Source: Plasmodiophora brassicae (taxonomy: Eukaryota; Endomyxa; Phytomyxea; Plasmodiophorida; Plasmodiophoridae). Taken from it: a DNA stretch of 64,000 nucleotides. The notes beneath the pieces are model-generated. The model was given only the letters and a program-made list of their open reading frames with translations, made no database searches and had not been told where the DNA came from. The translations under genes and the position numbers were made by a program. Location: positions 310,001-374,000 of the forward strand of contig JASFAU010000014.1 in NCBI GenBank assembly GCA_039704465.1, given 5' to 3'. This document shows positions 43,254 through 53,792 of this stretch, piece by piece; the first letter of the stretch is position 1; each line of letters opens with the position of its first letter.

Positions 43254-45012
43254 TCAGTGTGTGGCGCCGGCGGGCTTCTCTTTCGGGGCCATCTTGATGG
43301 CGTCGTCGATCCGGAGGATGGTGATGGCCGCCTCGCACGCGAACCGCAGGCACTTGATCTTGGACATGGCCGGTTCCAGGACGCCGGCCTTGACGCTGTC
43401 GCGAACGAGGCCCTTGTGCAGGTCGAGGCCCATCCATTTGCCGGCGGTGCGACCCTCCTCGGACTGGGCCGCGTAGTGGTGCGCACGAAGCTGGGCGACC
43501 AGCTCGGTGGCGTCCAGGGCGCCGTTCACCGCCAGCGTCTTCGGGATGACGAGCAGCGCGCGGGCGAACTCCACCAGGGCCAGTTGCTGTCGGGACGCCA
43601 GCGTTTCGGCCATGTTCTCCAGGTAGACCGACAGCGCCGCTTCGACGGCGCCGCCGCCCGGCACAACGGTCTTCGACTCGAGCGTTCGCTTGACGACGGA
43701 CAGCGCGTCGTGCAGGGCCCGGTCGATCTCGTCCAGCATGAAGTCGTTGGCGCCGCGCAGGACAATCGTCTGCGCCCTGGTCGTCTTGCACCCCTTGATG
43801 TAGATGAGGCGGTTGTCGCCGACGGATTCCTCGGAGACGCTCTCGGCGTGACCGAACGCGGCCGGGTCGACGGATTCGTTGCCCTCCATGTCGGCCAGCG
43901 ACAGCAGAACCGTGCCGCCCGTCGCTTTGGCGATGCGCCGCAGATCCTCCTTCGTGCACCGGCGAACGGCAATCGCACCGGCGTCGACAAAGTACTTCAG
44001 GGCCATGTCATCGATGCCCTTCGTCGTCAGGACGACGTTGGCGCCGGCGTTCAGCAGCATCATGATGCGCTCCTTGGTGATGTCGCTCTCGCGTTCCCGG
44101 ATCGCCTCGAGCTTCGACGGATCGTTGACGAGGACCTGAACGCCGAACGCCATCTTCGTACGCCGCAGGTCGATATCCAGCAGGGCAATGACGGCGTTCT
44201 TCACGACCGTCGGCATCTGCTGGGACGCCCGGGTACAGTTCAGCGCGAACCTGCCGCGCACGTCAGCACACGACAACGACCGCCCTCGACTGAACCACGC
44301 TACGTACCCGTTGACGAGTTCGGATTCGCAGGCGGATCGCCCATGGGCCTTGAGGACGTTGATCGCCTGGAGCGGGTACTTGACCTTGCCGTTGGCCGGC
44401 GTCGTCTTGACGGCCTGGACGGCGTTGACGCACATCTCGGCGAAGAACTCATCGTCCATGCCGATGATCTTGGACGACATGGACGTCTTGGCGGCGTTGA
44501 TGAGCGCGTCACGCCCGAGCGCGTCGACCTTGAGCGACATGTTCTCGGCGATGTACTTGCAGCATTCCTTCTTGGCGAGCTGGAACCCGGCAATGATGGA
44601 CGTCGGGTGAATATGCGCCAGGACGAGATCGTTGGCGCGTTTCAGGAGTTCGGCAGCGAGGATGACGACCGAGGTCGTCCCGTCGCCAACCTCCTGGTCC
44701 TGCAGGTTGGACAGCTCAACCAGGACCTTCGCAGCCGGATGCTGCACCTCCAGCAGCTTCACGATCGTCGCGCCGTCGTTCGTGATCGTCACGTCACCGA
44801 CCTCGTCGACCAGCATTTTGTCCAGGCCGACAGGGCCCAGCGACGATTTCACGATATTCGCAACAGCCAGGCACGCCGTCACTATACAGACGCACGAATA
44901 TGCCCATCAGAGACAGCCGACCGACCGAATCATCTCCCGACACCAGCCTACCATTGTCGTTCCGCACCTCCTGGCCGGTCGTACGCTCTCCGATGATCGA
45001 CAGAGACGCCAC
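43254..45012 (-). CDS. CCT1: Cytosolic chaperonin subunit CCT1 (TCP-1 alpha)
   Basis: Exons are complement(45011..44952), (44881..44308) and (44250..43254), introns 70 and 57 bp. The 57-bp intron is a multiple of three without a stop, but CCT1 homologues go straight from ELVNG to FALNC, so it is removed. The protein shows IVKSSLGPVGLDKMLVD, TNDGATI, DQEVGDGTTSVVI, AAKTSMSSKIIG, KAHGRSACES, GANVVLTT, LRGANDFM, VVPGGGAVEAALS and the C-terminal ITILRIDDAIK. Length and identity fit the alpha subunit of the TRiC actin/tubulin folding ring. No ATG lies before SLSIIGERTTGQ: the codon there is GTG just after CACAG, so the ATG is probably split by a further upstream intron (A|TG). Confidence 0.93.
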
Positions 45013-45270
45013 TGTGCAACACAGACGCACGGTCAGCAGACGGCGACGCCGCACGAGACGACGCCCTGGACGTACTGTGTACGGGCGCGACAATCCGCCG
45101 TCGTGCAAATGTCGGACGGCAACCTGAGCGATACGCAGTCCGTGGCGCCGCTTATCGATACTGGCCCATAGCCCGAACCTAAATTTGGGACAAAAACGCG
45201 CGGCACGACAAGGCGCAACATGACTTCTGTAGGTACAGCCACGCTGACTGGCAGGAAGAACACGGTTTCA

Positions 45271-45927
45271 TTAAAGGGCCGGTTTCCGTTGATCGGGCAC
45301 GGAGATGAACTTGGAATGCGACCCTTCGACGAGGACGTCGCCCTTGGTGTTGACGATGGTCGCCGTGCTGAACGCAACGGATCGCCCGAGTTTCGTGCAC
45401 GTGCCATGGATCCTGCGCCACCGATCATTACGTTGTGTGTGTGCGCGCGCTGATGCCCGCGCGCCAAGGCGCTTCCGACCGGATTCGCTCGCCGACGGCG
45501 GCCGCTTTCATGAAGTTCGTATTCAGGCTTATGCTGACACCAGACGAATTGCCAGACAGCTTGCCAGACCGCAGGAACGACTGCAGGACAATCGCCATCG
45601 ACGTCACCGTATCGATGAGGGCGGTCGACACCCCACCGTGCAGTGTACCATGCCAATTCGACATCTGCACCACGGTCGCCACGGTGAACAAATCCAGCCT
45701 GATTGCAAGGGGACGCGTATGCGCGCGTCGCATACATTTTCGGCCACGACGATCTCGCAGGTCACGCGGCCGGACGCCCGATCAACGTCCGCGACGTGCA
45801 AGTCGGGAACCACAGCCTTTTCGAACCCGCTCCTGGCAACCGTCGCTTGCAGAGCCTGGCGCATGACGCCGACAAGTTCGGCATTGCCGGCGCCCTCCAG
45901 CAGCGCCGGCAACGTGTCCGACACCAT
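45271..45927 (-). CDS. Hotdog-fold thioesterase (ACOT13/4HBT family)
   Basis: Exons are complement(45927..45736), (45664..45480) and (45412..45271), introns 71 and 67 bp, 172 residues. The hotdog signature is clear: MSNWHGTLHGGVSTALIDTV, VSISLNTNFMKAAAVGERIRI, then GRSVAFSTATIVNTKGDVLVEGSHSKF (in parts). ACOT13-like enzymes hydrolyse medium/long acyl-CoAs, often in mitochondria. The N-terminal ~60 residues are helical and variable. The frame shift between exons and the rejoined family pattern make the splice model strong. Confidence 0.87.
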
Positions 45928-46029
45928 CTTCTCCGCGCACTGTCGCCGGACCTGACCCCGTCTCGTCTCGATGACAGCCCAACGAGGAATCAATCGGGAC
46001 GTTCGATATGTTACTTATTAAATATAGAA

Positions 46030-47415
46030 CTAGGACGACGCGGGCCTCGCCTGGCCATGGGCCCTGCTAGCGCGGGCGTATGCATCGATACGCTCCGCCA
46101 GGTCCGGATGTTCGTCCCAGAAGCGGGTCTGCGTGGACCGGCGCCGATGGACAGTAATGCTAATGATCGCCAGGAACAGCAGGGTCAGGAGAAGGATAAC
46201 CGCCCATCCGAACGGCGATGCAACGACCGAATGCGGATGCCGGTGGATTTGCAAGGCAGTGGAATCGGGCCGGTGGATGCCTGGAGCGCTGGTCGTGTTG
46301 CGACTCCATCTCAGCGATGCAAATAGAGCAACTCCCAGAACCAGTGGGATACCAGATTCCCACAGCTCGTTGCGCTTGGGCCCGGGCTTCACCTTCTTTG
46401 GCCATCTCTTGGATAGCCAGGGTATGGTGGACGCTATTACCAGGCCAAGGGAAACAACGTTCCAGTTCACACGCCGCAGGGCATTGACGGCAGCTGGAAT
46501 GCCGCCCTGAAGTGAACGAGCTCGACGGCTCTTCTGCAGGAAGTGCTGCTGATCACGCGCGAGTGTCCTAGACAAAAGAGTCCCGTTGGGTATCTTTGGA
46601 TCACCGTTGACAAGGAAACAGCCCGCGTCGTTTGCACCGAGCAACCGTTGTTTCTCGATGCACCAGGTCGCGAGGCCACGGGGCAGGTCTTCCACGTCGT
46701 CGAATCCCCGGCCGTGGAGATGGACCGTCGCATCGATCGACAGGTCGAGGAACTCGACAAACTGCGACGGATTTGCCGTGTTGTCGCTGGCGATGACGTC
46801 AATGTAGCGCAGATTCCGGTTGGCGATCACCAGCAACTGATCCGGCGCCTTGTCGTTTGGCACTGGGTCCGGGATGTACGCTACAATCCGTACCAGGTTC
46901 ACCGCGTCGGGCACGGGGTCGGGCATGAATGTATTCTGGATCCTATACGCGCCCAGTCAGCAACCACCAGGTTTCGCCTCGCAGCGCATCGCCAGTACGG
47001 ACCAGAGAACCCTGAGGTGCGGCAGGTACCGGCTTACGGCGGAACCGCTGATGGTCTGTCTGGACGTGCTCAGCGCGAGCTCCGTGATGCTGTGTCCCTG
47101 TCAGCCAGTGGGAATCGCATCTCGCTGAACGAAAACGTACCGGTTTGGAAGGCAGTTGTACAGCAATCTAGCATCGAACGGAATCGTCAGCGCGCAGTAA
47201 AGTCCATATGGATCCGACGGCGGCGTGGCATTGTCGGCGATCGGGTCGCCGCCACTGGCCTCCAGGGGTCGCAGTGGCACCTCGCGACATCTCGCATCAA
47301 CCATGTCGAGCAGTAGGCAGTACGTAGGGTACACTTTGACGCCTGAAGCAACCCGGGCGGCGACAAGCGCGCTCGCTAGCAGCGCCGCCATTGCCAACGG
47401 TGGCGGCGGCTGCAT
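46030..47415 (-). CDS. Secreted/membrane protein with N-terminal signal and C-terminal TM
   Basis: A first exon starts at the ATG at 47415 (MQPPPPLAMAALLASALVAA, a signal peptide) and runs to ~47101 (GLYCALTIPFDARLLYNCLP). One or two introns lie in 46930-47110, and I could not fix their borders. The last exon (about 46940-46030) holds DPVPDAVNLVRIVAYIPDPVP, a DLSIDATVHLHGRGF segment, and two hydrophobic stretches (IPLVLGVALFASL; FGWAVILLLTLLFLAIISITV). The ectodomain looks beta-rich. No known family. It is adjacent to and in the same direction as another signal-peptide protein. Confidence 0.55.
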
Positions 47416-47660
47416 CGCGATGGCCGACGATCGGTTGCTTGCCGGTCTGTTTTTGCCGCGCACTGCCGGCCCAAAAATAGAAGGCCGGCCGCCGGGGGAT
47501 CTCCGGGCACCGGGCGGCACCAACCAACCAGCAACGACACGCTGCGATACTCGATGATGGTCACCGTCTGCGAAACAGGTCCGCCTGCTGACGTCCGCTA
47601 CGAAATGAAAATGCAATGCGAAATGAAATATTTCCGTCTTCATATACCGGATCGCGTCTG

Positions 47661-48380
47661 TCAACGGCGGCGCCAGGTGCGAAACCCGTCGACAGCCCTT
47701 CTGTGCACTTCCGCAAAGTGCCTGTCACGCTCTTCACGGGTCATCATGTTCGGCAAGGGGGGAACTCCGGGCCTCGGAGGCATGTCCATAACCATCTCGT
47801 GGATACCGGGCGGAAGCAGCTCACCAGCGACCTGATCCGGCGTTGGCGGGGGGTTAGGCCACGGAAACACCTCTCCTTCGCTGTCGGGGTCATCGTCGAA
47901 ATCAATGAAGACTTCGGCATGGGCCATCACGAGGTTCATGCGCTTCGGATAGTATCTGAACGTCTGCCGGTGCACCACACCTCCAGGAGGCAGATCATAC
48001 GACACTGGTGGGCACAGGATGCCGGGCCCAAACGGAGCCCTCATCGCGACGATTGTCAGGTTGATCCGGTGGTCGTCGACGTCGAACTCCATCACCAAGG
48101 GGTCTAGGCGCACAGTGAAACCGCCAGGGTTGCCGACGTCGATTTCGAGGGGCAGCCGGCTGACGTCGGCGGACCAACCAGTCGGATCCGCCCTTGTGTG
48201 ACATAAGACCCTCGTGTCAAGGCTGTGATTCAGTAGTCCTCTGCTCGCCTGGCCACGATCCCAAAGCTGGAAGCCCCGGACGCTGGCCCAACGGGCGCCA
48301 ATAACGAACGGCCTGGATGCTGCATAAGCCCACAGAAGAACGTGGGCGACGACGGCAACGAGCGCGCCTGTCGCTGCCAT
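47661..48380 (-). CDS. Secreted protein, unrecognised
   Basis: Intronless ORF of 239 residues with an ATG at 48380. The N-terminus (ALVAVVAHVLLWAYAASRP) is a signal peptide or anchor. The middle is beta-rich (LPLEIDVGNPGGFTVRLDPLVMEF, in parts; INLTIVAMRAPFG) with possible N-glycosylation sites (NHS, NLT). The C-terminal third is acidic then Pro-rich (FIDFDDDPDSEGE, PPPTPDQV) and ends in a basic tail. The arrangement recalls the LEA-like or late-embryo beta-sandwich fold found in many anchored proteins, but that is only an impression. Confidence 0.55.
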   Translation of the reverse strand: MAATGALVAVVAHVLLWAYAASRPFVIGARWASVRGFQLWDRGQASRGLLNHSLDTRVLCHTRADPTGWSADVSRLPLEIDVGNPGGFTVRLDPLVMEFDVDDHRINLTIVAMRAPFGPGILCPPVSYDLPPGGVVHRQTFRYYPKRMNLVMAHAEVFIDFDDDPDSEGEVFPWPNPPPTPDQVAGELLPPGIHEMVMDMPPRPGVPPLPNMMTREERDRHFAEVHRRAVDGFRTWRRR

Positions 48381-48901
48381 ACGATCACGATTCGACGCTA
48401 GGCGACGCGCGCAACGTCACAACCCAGTCCCATAAAGCCAAACGAGTCGATTGCCGCGGCCGCCCGCACACGACACACGCAGCAGCCGCCAGCCAGCCAC
48501 GGCCACCGCACTGACCTGGGCTATATATAGCCACGTGTATCGACGGCGCCGCCCAGTCCCGGGATCGCCGCTCCTGATTTGACTGGCCGGCGGTCCGGTC
48601 TACAGGCGCCGCCTCGACATGTTCCCGGTTACTGTTCTGGATAGGGTACGAACGTCGTCGACTTCGCCTGGACGCTCGTGACGACCTGCAGTCTATGTGG
48701 TCATCATCTCCCGAGCGCTCGTCGCGTTCAGCGCCGTCTGCATGATCGAGTGCGTCTCGCATTATGTCGAACGACAAACTATCGCAATCCGATGAACCGC
48801 TATCGTCCTATGCTTCACGTCCTGTACTCTCACGAGACGCATCTTAGAAGCATAACGCTTGTAGCAATATCGGAAGCGCGCGCGGTCTGATGGTTCAGAC
48901 G

Positions 48902-49588
48902 CTACGTGGGACGGCACTGGGCGTCAGCGCCGCAGAAGGCGTCGGAGCTGCCGCACCTGTTGTTGCACACGCTTAGTTCCGACTCGGAATCTGGACATTG
49001 CGACTGTGTTACGTACCATCCCAAGCTCGAGCAGCAGTCGTTGGCGTTGGTGCAGGCGGCGTATCCGTACGAAGCACCGCATCGGTAGTCGGGACGGGGC
49101 GCGTTGTAGCACTTGGACGGCGGTGTCGTCGACCCGCCTGGGACGATGGTGATCTGCGAGTTATAGGCGTAGTACGAGTAGTACGCGACGCCAGCGCTGC
49201 GCTTTTCCAGGAACCAGACGACGTATGGGCCGGGCGTCAGATCGCCAGGAAGCTTGATGGTGGAATTGTACACAACTTGTGAGAAATTGTCTTGCGTGTC
49301 CAACGTGACCCCTTGCAACGTCCTGTACCTCGCCGGAGCTGAGCTGGACCCTGTAATCGATACTTGGACAGCTTTCGTCCCCGCATTCAAAGCGCTGTAA
49401 AACAATCGGCGATCAGAGGTGTGCGACTCAGGTTCCAGGCCGTGCAGACGTTACTTGTACAGCCGGTACGACACAGTCATCGGCTCCCCGGCACGATACT
49501 GCTGGATCGTGGTGTCCGACGGGCTGAATACGTCCAGACCGTGCCCCAGGGCCAAGCATGCGACCACGATCAGTGAAGCGACCTTCAT
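48902..49588 (-). CDS. Secreted KRE9/KNH-like protein with hevein-type chitin-binding module
   Basis: Exons are complement(49588..49455) and (49394..48902) over a 60-bp intron (GTAACG...TTTACAG); 208 residues. A signal peptide (MKVASLIVVACLALGHG) precedes a beta-sandwich-like segment (LDVFSPSDTTIQQYRAGEPM, later NSTIKLPGDLTPGPYVVW and SQITIV) that resembles the Ser/Thr-rich GPI-anchor-associated KRE9 N-terminal fold of fungi. The C-terminal ~65 residues are Cys-rich (RCGASYGYAACTNANDCCSS, SVCNNRCGSSDAFCG) in the spacing of hevein/CBM18 chitin-binding domains. A cell-wall or extracellular chitin-binding role is likely. Confidence 0.68.
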
Positions 49589-49896
49589 GCTGACAGCTCT
49601 TCAGTACAATGAAGCCAGGCGCCCGGTTGGCACCTGCTTTGACCTGAACACCCTGGCGCCGGTTACTGCACTCTGGGCACAGGTAGTCACCGCGTGAGAA
49701 CCGGTTACCTTCAGTTCCTGGATACACCCGGCAGCCAGTTCCAGACGCGTTCGCGCCAACTGTAACGGGCGACGTCCGGAATGTTCGTTGCATGGTACGT
49801 GCCACGCGGTAGATGCATGTGCCGTGCTACGTAGCCAGTACTGAACGATTGGACGGACAAGCAGCAGACAGCACTGTATTGGACCATCAGACGTCG

Positions 49897-50590
49897 TTAC
49901 TTGGTAGACATGGTGGCATGGGCACTCTTGACCAACTCGAGGTCAGCGATGTTATCGAAGTACGTCTTCAGCGTCGGATACGCGGCAACGTCGATGCCGA
50001 TGAACTTCAGCAATGACAGGGAGACGTACAGGTAGGCATCAGCGATGGAGAACGCGTTTCCAACCAGGTATTGCTTGTTGTTGAGCTCGTGCTTGGACAG
50101 GTAGTCGAGCTTGCTGGCCAGCTTGGTCTTCGCCCATCGTTGCACCTCGTCTGGTGTTCCAGGGGTGAAGAACGGGACAAGCATGGTATGCACTTCGCTG
50201 GAAATATACGACACCTTCGACTGAACCAGGTAGCGCTCATTCGTTCCGGCGGCAGGCACCAGCCCCGAATCCGGGCTCTGATCGGCGATTCACTGTAGAG
50301 TTGCCGCATTTTCGTTCAGGATGGTCTTGTCGTCGAGGACGATACACGGCACGTTTCCCTTCGGGTTGATCTGGTAGAAATCCTCGCCGTTGTGTGGCCC
50401 CGTGAGAACCTTATGCGTCGCGATGTCAACCTCGTAGACGTTGACCTTGGACCCGATCAGGCCGGCCTTGTGTGCCGCGATAAAGTTGCAGGCGGCTGCC
50501 CGCACGAGAAGAGTCAGTCTACGTATAACTGTGCAGAGGCATGGGTCCACTCACCGCAAGAGAGTGGCGCGTCCTGGAGCTGGGCATCGT
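49897..50590 (-). pseudogene. Glutathione S-transferase, broken by a nonsense codon and 5' truncation
   Basis: Exon 2 (50495-49897) carries the thioredoxin-like half (ACNFIAAHKAGL, NPKGNVPCIVLDD, LNENAATLQ) and the helical half (QYLVGNAFSIADAYLYVSLS) of a bacterial/plant-type GST. A TGA at 50290-50292 falls exactly where homologues have the Tyr of LQYIAD, and the frame continues beyond it (IADQSPDSGLVP). A 59-bp intron (50496-50554) joins to a short exon-1 remnant (LQDAPLSC) fused to RT sequence, so the promoter and start were lost to the LINE-like insertion. It has no start codon of its own. Confidence 0.75.
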
Positions 50591-52350
50591 GGGCGAAATC
50601 ACCGCCACGCATCACCATGCCCAGGAACTTGGTCGGGGACGCCAGGTCGGCCTCGTCCGGGATCTCGTCCCCGTTGACAGTGAACGTCGCGCCGCGGCGG
50701 TCCCTCGTCACCTGCGACTTCCTCGCGTTGAACGCGAACCGGTGCTGCCGGGCGTACGCCTCGCAGTAGTCCAGCATCCGCTGCGCGACGTCGTCCGACA
50801 ACGCGTACAGAGACGTGTCGTCGGCGAACATCTGCGCAGGGACGGGCTGGCCGTACAGCGAGGGTGCGACGCGCCCGAAGGTGCGACACAGCCCGGCAGG
50901 CAGGTCGTCGATTTGGATATTGAAGAGGAACGGGGACAACACGGCACCTTGGAAGACGCCGACTAGCACATCGATCGCGCTCGATATCTGCCCGTCCAAC
51001 TTCACCTGAAACGTGCATCCGTCAAATAGCAATTGGACGACGGCGACAGCGTGAACGGGGACGCCGCGCGCCAGCAACCTCTCGTAGACGAGCACGCGCT
51101 CGGTCGTGTCGAACGCCTTCTGGATGTCCAGGAGGATCGCCGTGACCGGCTGCTTCAGTCGCCGGTACTTGTCGATCAGCTCGCTGGCGACCCAGATCGC
51201 CTCGGGGCAACCGATACCGTCCTGGAACCCGAACTGGAGGCGGTGCACGCGCAACCAGCCGCGCGACTGCATCATTCAGACGAGGCAGCCCTCGTACGAC
51301 TTCCGCAGGTGCGACAGGAGCGCAATGCCCCGCCAGCTGCCCGGATCCATCGGGTCGCAGTCCTTCTTCAGCGACGGCTTCATGAACGCCGTCTTCCACG
51401 CGGTCGGCACGAGCTGAAGCGAGTAAAACACGACGAACATGGCCGAGATCCAGCGCCGCCGTGTCGCCTTTGAACACATCGAGCGGCATGTTGTCGGGAC
51501 CAACGCCCTTGACCCATTTCTGCCGCTCGATCGCGCTTGCGACGGACGCGGGGCTGAACGCGCCGGCCTCTTCCGGGTCCAGACGACACGGTCGGCGGTA
51601 CTCGACACGATCGGGAGCGCATCGGCAGCGCGGGCAAACACGTCACGGTACTTGTCGGCGAACTGCTCGAGCGACGGGCGCTGTGATGGCCGCAGCTCGG
51701 CCGACTTGGCGAACAGTCGATGCAGCTTGGAAAGGAAGAAGCCCAGATCGGCCGTCTGCATGGCGCGCCAGTCGACCGGCATGACCCGCGAGCGGCCCCG
51801 CCGTCACTGGTCGCGCCGCCAGCACGCCCGCCGCTCGACCGTCGTCCGGCCGGATCACGTCCATCGAATAGTCGCACAGCACGACGATGGCGCCCTGCAT
51901 GGCCTGCCGGTCGCCGTCGACCAGGTCGTCGACGTCGGCAGCCGCCTGCCGCCACATGCCCAACAGGTGCTTGTAGCACGGGTGGAGCACATCGTTATAG
52001 TGCTTACTATTCCACGCCTGGAATGTCCCGCGCCTTCCCTCAGCGGCGCCGGCGCTCTGGTCTCGTCGTCACGCTCGAGAGGGGCGACACAGGCTTCATA
52101 GGAAGTCAGTATGACGAATGAGCCACTGTATTTCGTGCAAATGGGATTCCGGGCCTCGCTGGCTACGAAGCACCCGTTGTGGAACCATTGGGGTTGCTCT
52201 TTGCCGCCACAATATGGGTCACGCGACTCGCATGTCGACCGGCGGCAACTGGCGCTGGGCACCGCTGGTCTGCTGGACGATCTGCAGGACAGGCAATCGA
52301 CGCTCGCCAGGCGGACGGACGACGACCTCAGTGGCGCTCTTGGTGGTTCG
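50560..52350 (-). mobile_element. Decayed LINE-like non-LTR retrotransposon
   Basis: The minus strand encodes an RT with WKTAFMKPSLKK, DPGSWRGIALLSHLRK, FGFQDGIGCPEAI, motif A (AILLDIQKAFD), motif B (VFQGAVLSPFLFNIQ), the catalytic FADD (QMFADDTSLYA), and FNARKSQVT. A TGA at 51276-51278 interrupts the frame between YEGCLV and MMQSRGW, and further upstream the frame shifts near 51.6-51.9 kb. Around 52150-52290 the minus strand has CLSC, DPYCGG and WFHNGC, which could be the PHD-like finger many such elements carry. It is 3'-truncated against the GST gene. Not functional. Confidence 0.8.
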
Positions 52351-53081
52351 GCACACACATCGATGCATGGTGCAGGTCAGGGCGCGCCAGACCGATCGCA
52401 GCGAGCGGCGGGTGGCCAGGTCGCCACCTCCGCTGAGGATCAGGCCAGCGCGGTGCTGGACCCGGCCAGGCCCAGCAGGACGCCGCTGCCCCGCTGCGGC
52501 TGATGCTGGACGGGAGATGGCAGGCGACAGCAGGGGTACCCTGCCCAGCACGAGTTAGGCGGCCTGGGTCTGTGCCTGAGGCGACGATTCGTACCCGGCG
52601 GCGACGTGCAGGGCATCCTCCCAGACGTGCTTGACGCGACGTTTTACATGCGGCTAATGAGTTCGATGACGCGCGCGAAGTCAAGCGTCCAGCAGGACGT
52701 GTTGAGATCGTATTGGGTCTGTTGGGGAATGTCACTGGTCGGCGGCGAAGTCGACGCAGGGGCAGGCAGGCGCGTTGTCAGGGACGACCTGCCGTGTGAT
52801 GTAGAAGACAACGGCATGTCGGGCGGCCATGAAATGAGCCGACCCTGGTATTGTCGGCGTATCGCAGCGACATGTTGTTGGAGCTAGCCCGACGGGACAT
52901 CTGCGCGTGCGCGTCGACCTCGGTGCTGCGCACGCACGATGAGCGAATGAGGCCGTTCCTGGAGCGTCCGAGCGCCATGTAAGTCATCCAGGGTTGCGTG
53001 AATATTCCGGGACCAGACCCGACTACACGTCGTCCATAGTCCCGTCAGTTTGCGAGCCACGTACAACGCGCGTGTTCTCGG

Positions 53082-53724
53082 TATAGATCTTATAACGGGC
53101 GTTATATAACATTATGTCACAGAGGCGTTATATAACGCGTTATATTCCATTTATAATGAATAACAGTGTACCGGTCATGTTTCACACCCATCCTGATTCT
53201 ACGACCACTTCCTCGGTATCAGAGTCGCTGTAGATCGATCGGTCGAGTTAGACCGTCCTAAGGATCCTCCAACGGCCGTATGAGTAGCGGCGTTCCTGGG
53301 AGTATTCGTAGCCGTGGCAGTTGACGATGTTGCCCCACCCGCTCGTAGGATCCCAATCGTTCGTGGAAGCCGAGTGCAGACACGCTGGTGAGACTGCAAC
53401 CGAGTCAGATTCGCCGCCACCGAGGCACTACAGTATTTGCAGGTAACCCGTTGGACTTTGCCAGAGCTATCGCAAGGTTCCGAGAAGTCATTCCACACTG
53501 CAGACTTACGCTTCCCCATCGTCGAGAATTGTGCTTCGAGATGTCAATGCGAGCCCGACGGATTTCCACGGCCTCTCCGCGCAGTCCGGGCTGTCCGGGG
53601 GGCGGGGCGGTCTCCAAGAGTCTCCAAAAAGGGCGTTATATAACCGTTATATAACCGTTATATAACGTTACATAACGTTATATAACGCCCACCCTCCCGC
53701 CAAGCGTTATATAACAGATCTATA
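53082..53724. mobile_element. Non-autonomous hAT-type DNA transposon
   Basis: The element has 9-bp perfect terminal inverted repeats (TATAGATCT at 53082-53090, its complement at 53716-53724) and exact 8-bp target duplications GTTCTCGG at 53074-53081 and 53725-53732. The duplicate locus keeps a single GTTCTCGG (60183-60190), i.e. the empty site. Subterminal regions are packed with the palindrome GTTATATAAC and variants (53097-53160 and 53630-53715), likely transposase-binding sites. The 8-bp duplication plus the internal BED-finger ORF point to hAT. No transposase catalytic domain is present. Confidence 0.92.
53199..53519 (-). CDS. BED-type zinc-finger protein inside the hAT element
   Basis: An ATG-started frame of 106 residues. 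Residues ~5-55 are a BED finger: aromatic pair (VWNDFSEP), VTCKYCSA (CX2C), then HQRVC (HX3C) with LTRLQSH before it. BED fingers are the N-terminal DNA-binding domain of hAT transposases. The rest is Thr/Ala-rich with no DDE domain or dimerisation motif, so this is the truncated 5' part of a transposase or a stand-alone binding protein. Confidence 0.7.
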   Translation of the reverse strand: MGKRKSAVWNDFSEPCDSSGKVQRVTCKYCSASVAANLTRLQSHQRVCTRLPRTIGILRAGGATSSTATATNTPRNAATHTAVGGSLGRSNSTDRSTATLIPRKWS

Positions 53725-53792
53725 GTTCTCGGAGAGGCTGCTCGCTCCACGGACTTGGCCATTGCGCATTCCGCAACGCATCATCATCATCA

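Noticed and set aside
44251..44307. A 19-residue insertion in CCT1
   Set aside because: It has GTACGT and GGCAG borders, and CCT1 homologues lack the insertion; it is an intron that happens to keep frame.
50290..51278. TGA reassigned to an amino acid
   Set aside because: Intact genes here end in TGA (for example the zinc-finger gene at 8934 and kinase copy A), so TGA is a normal stop.
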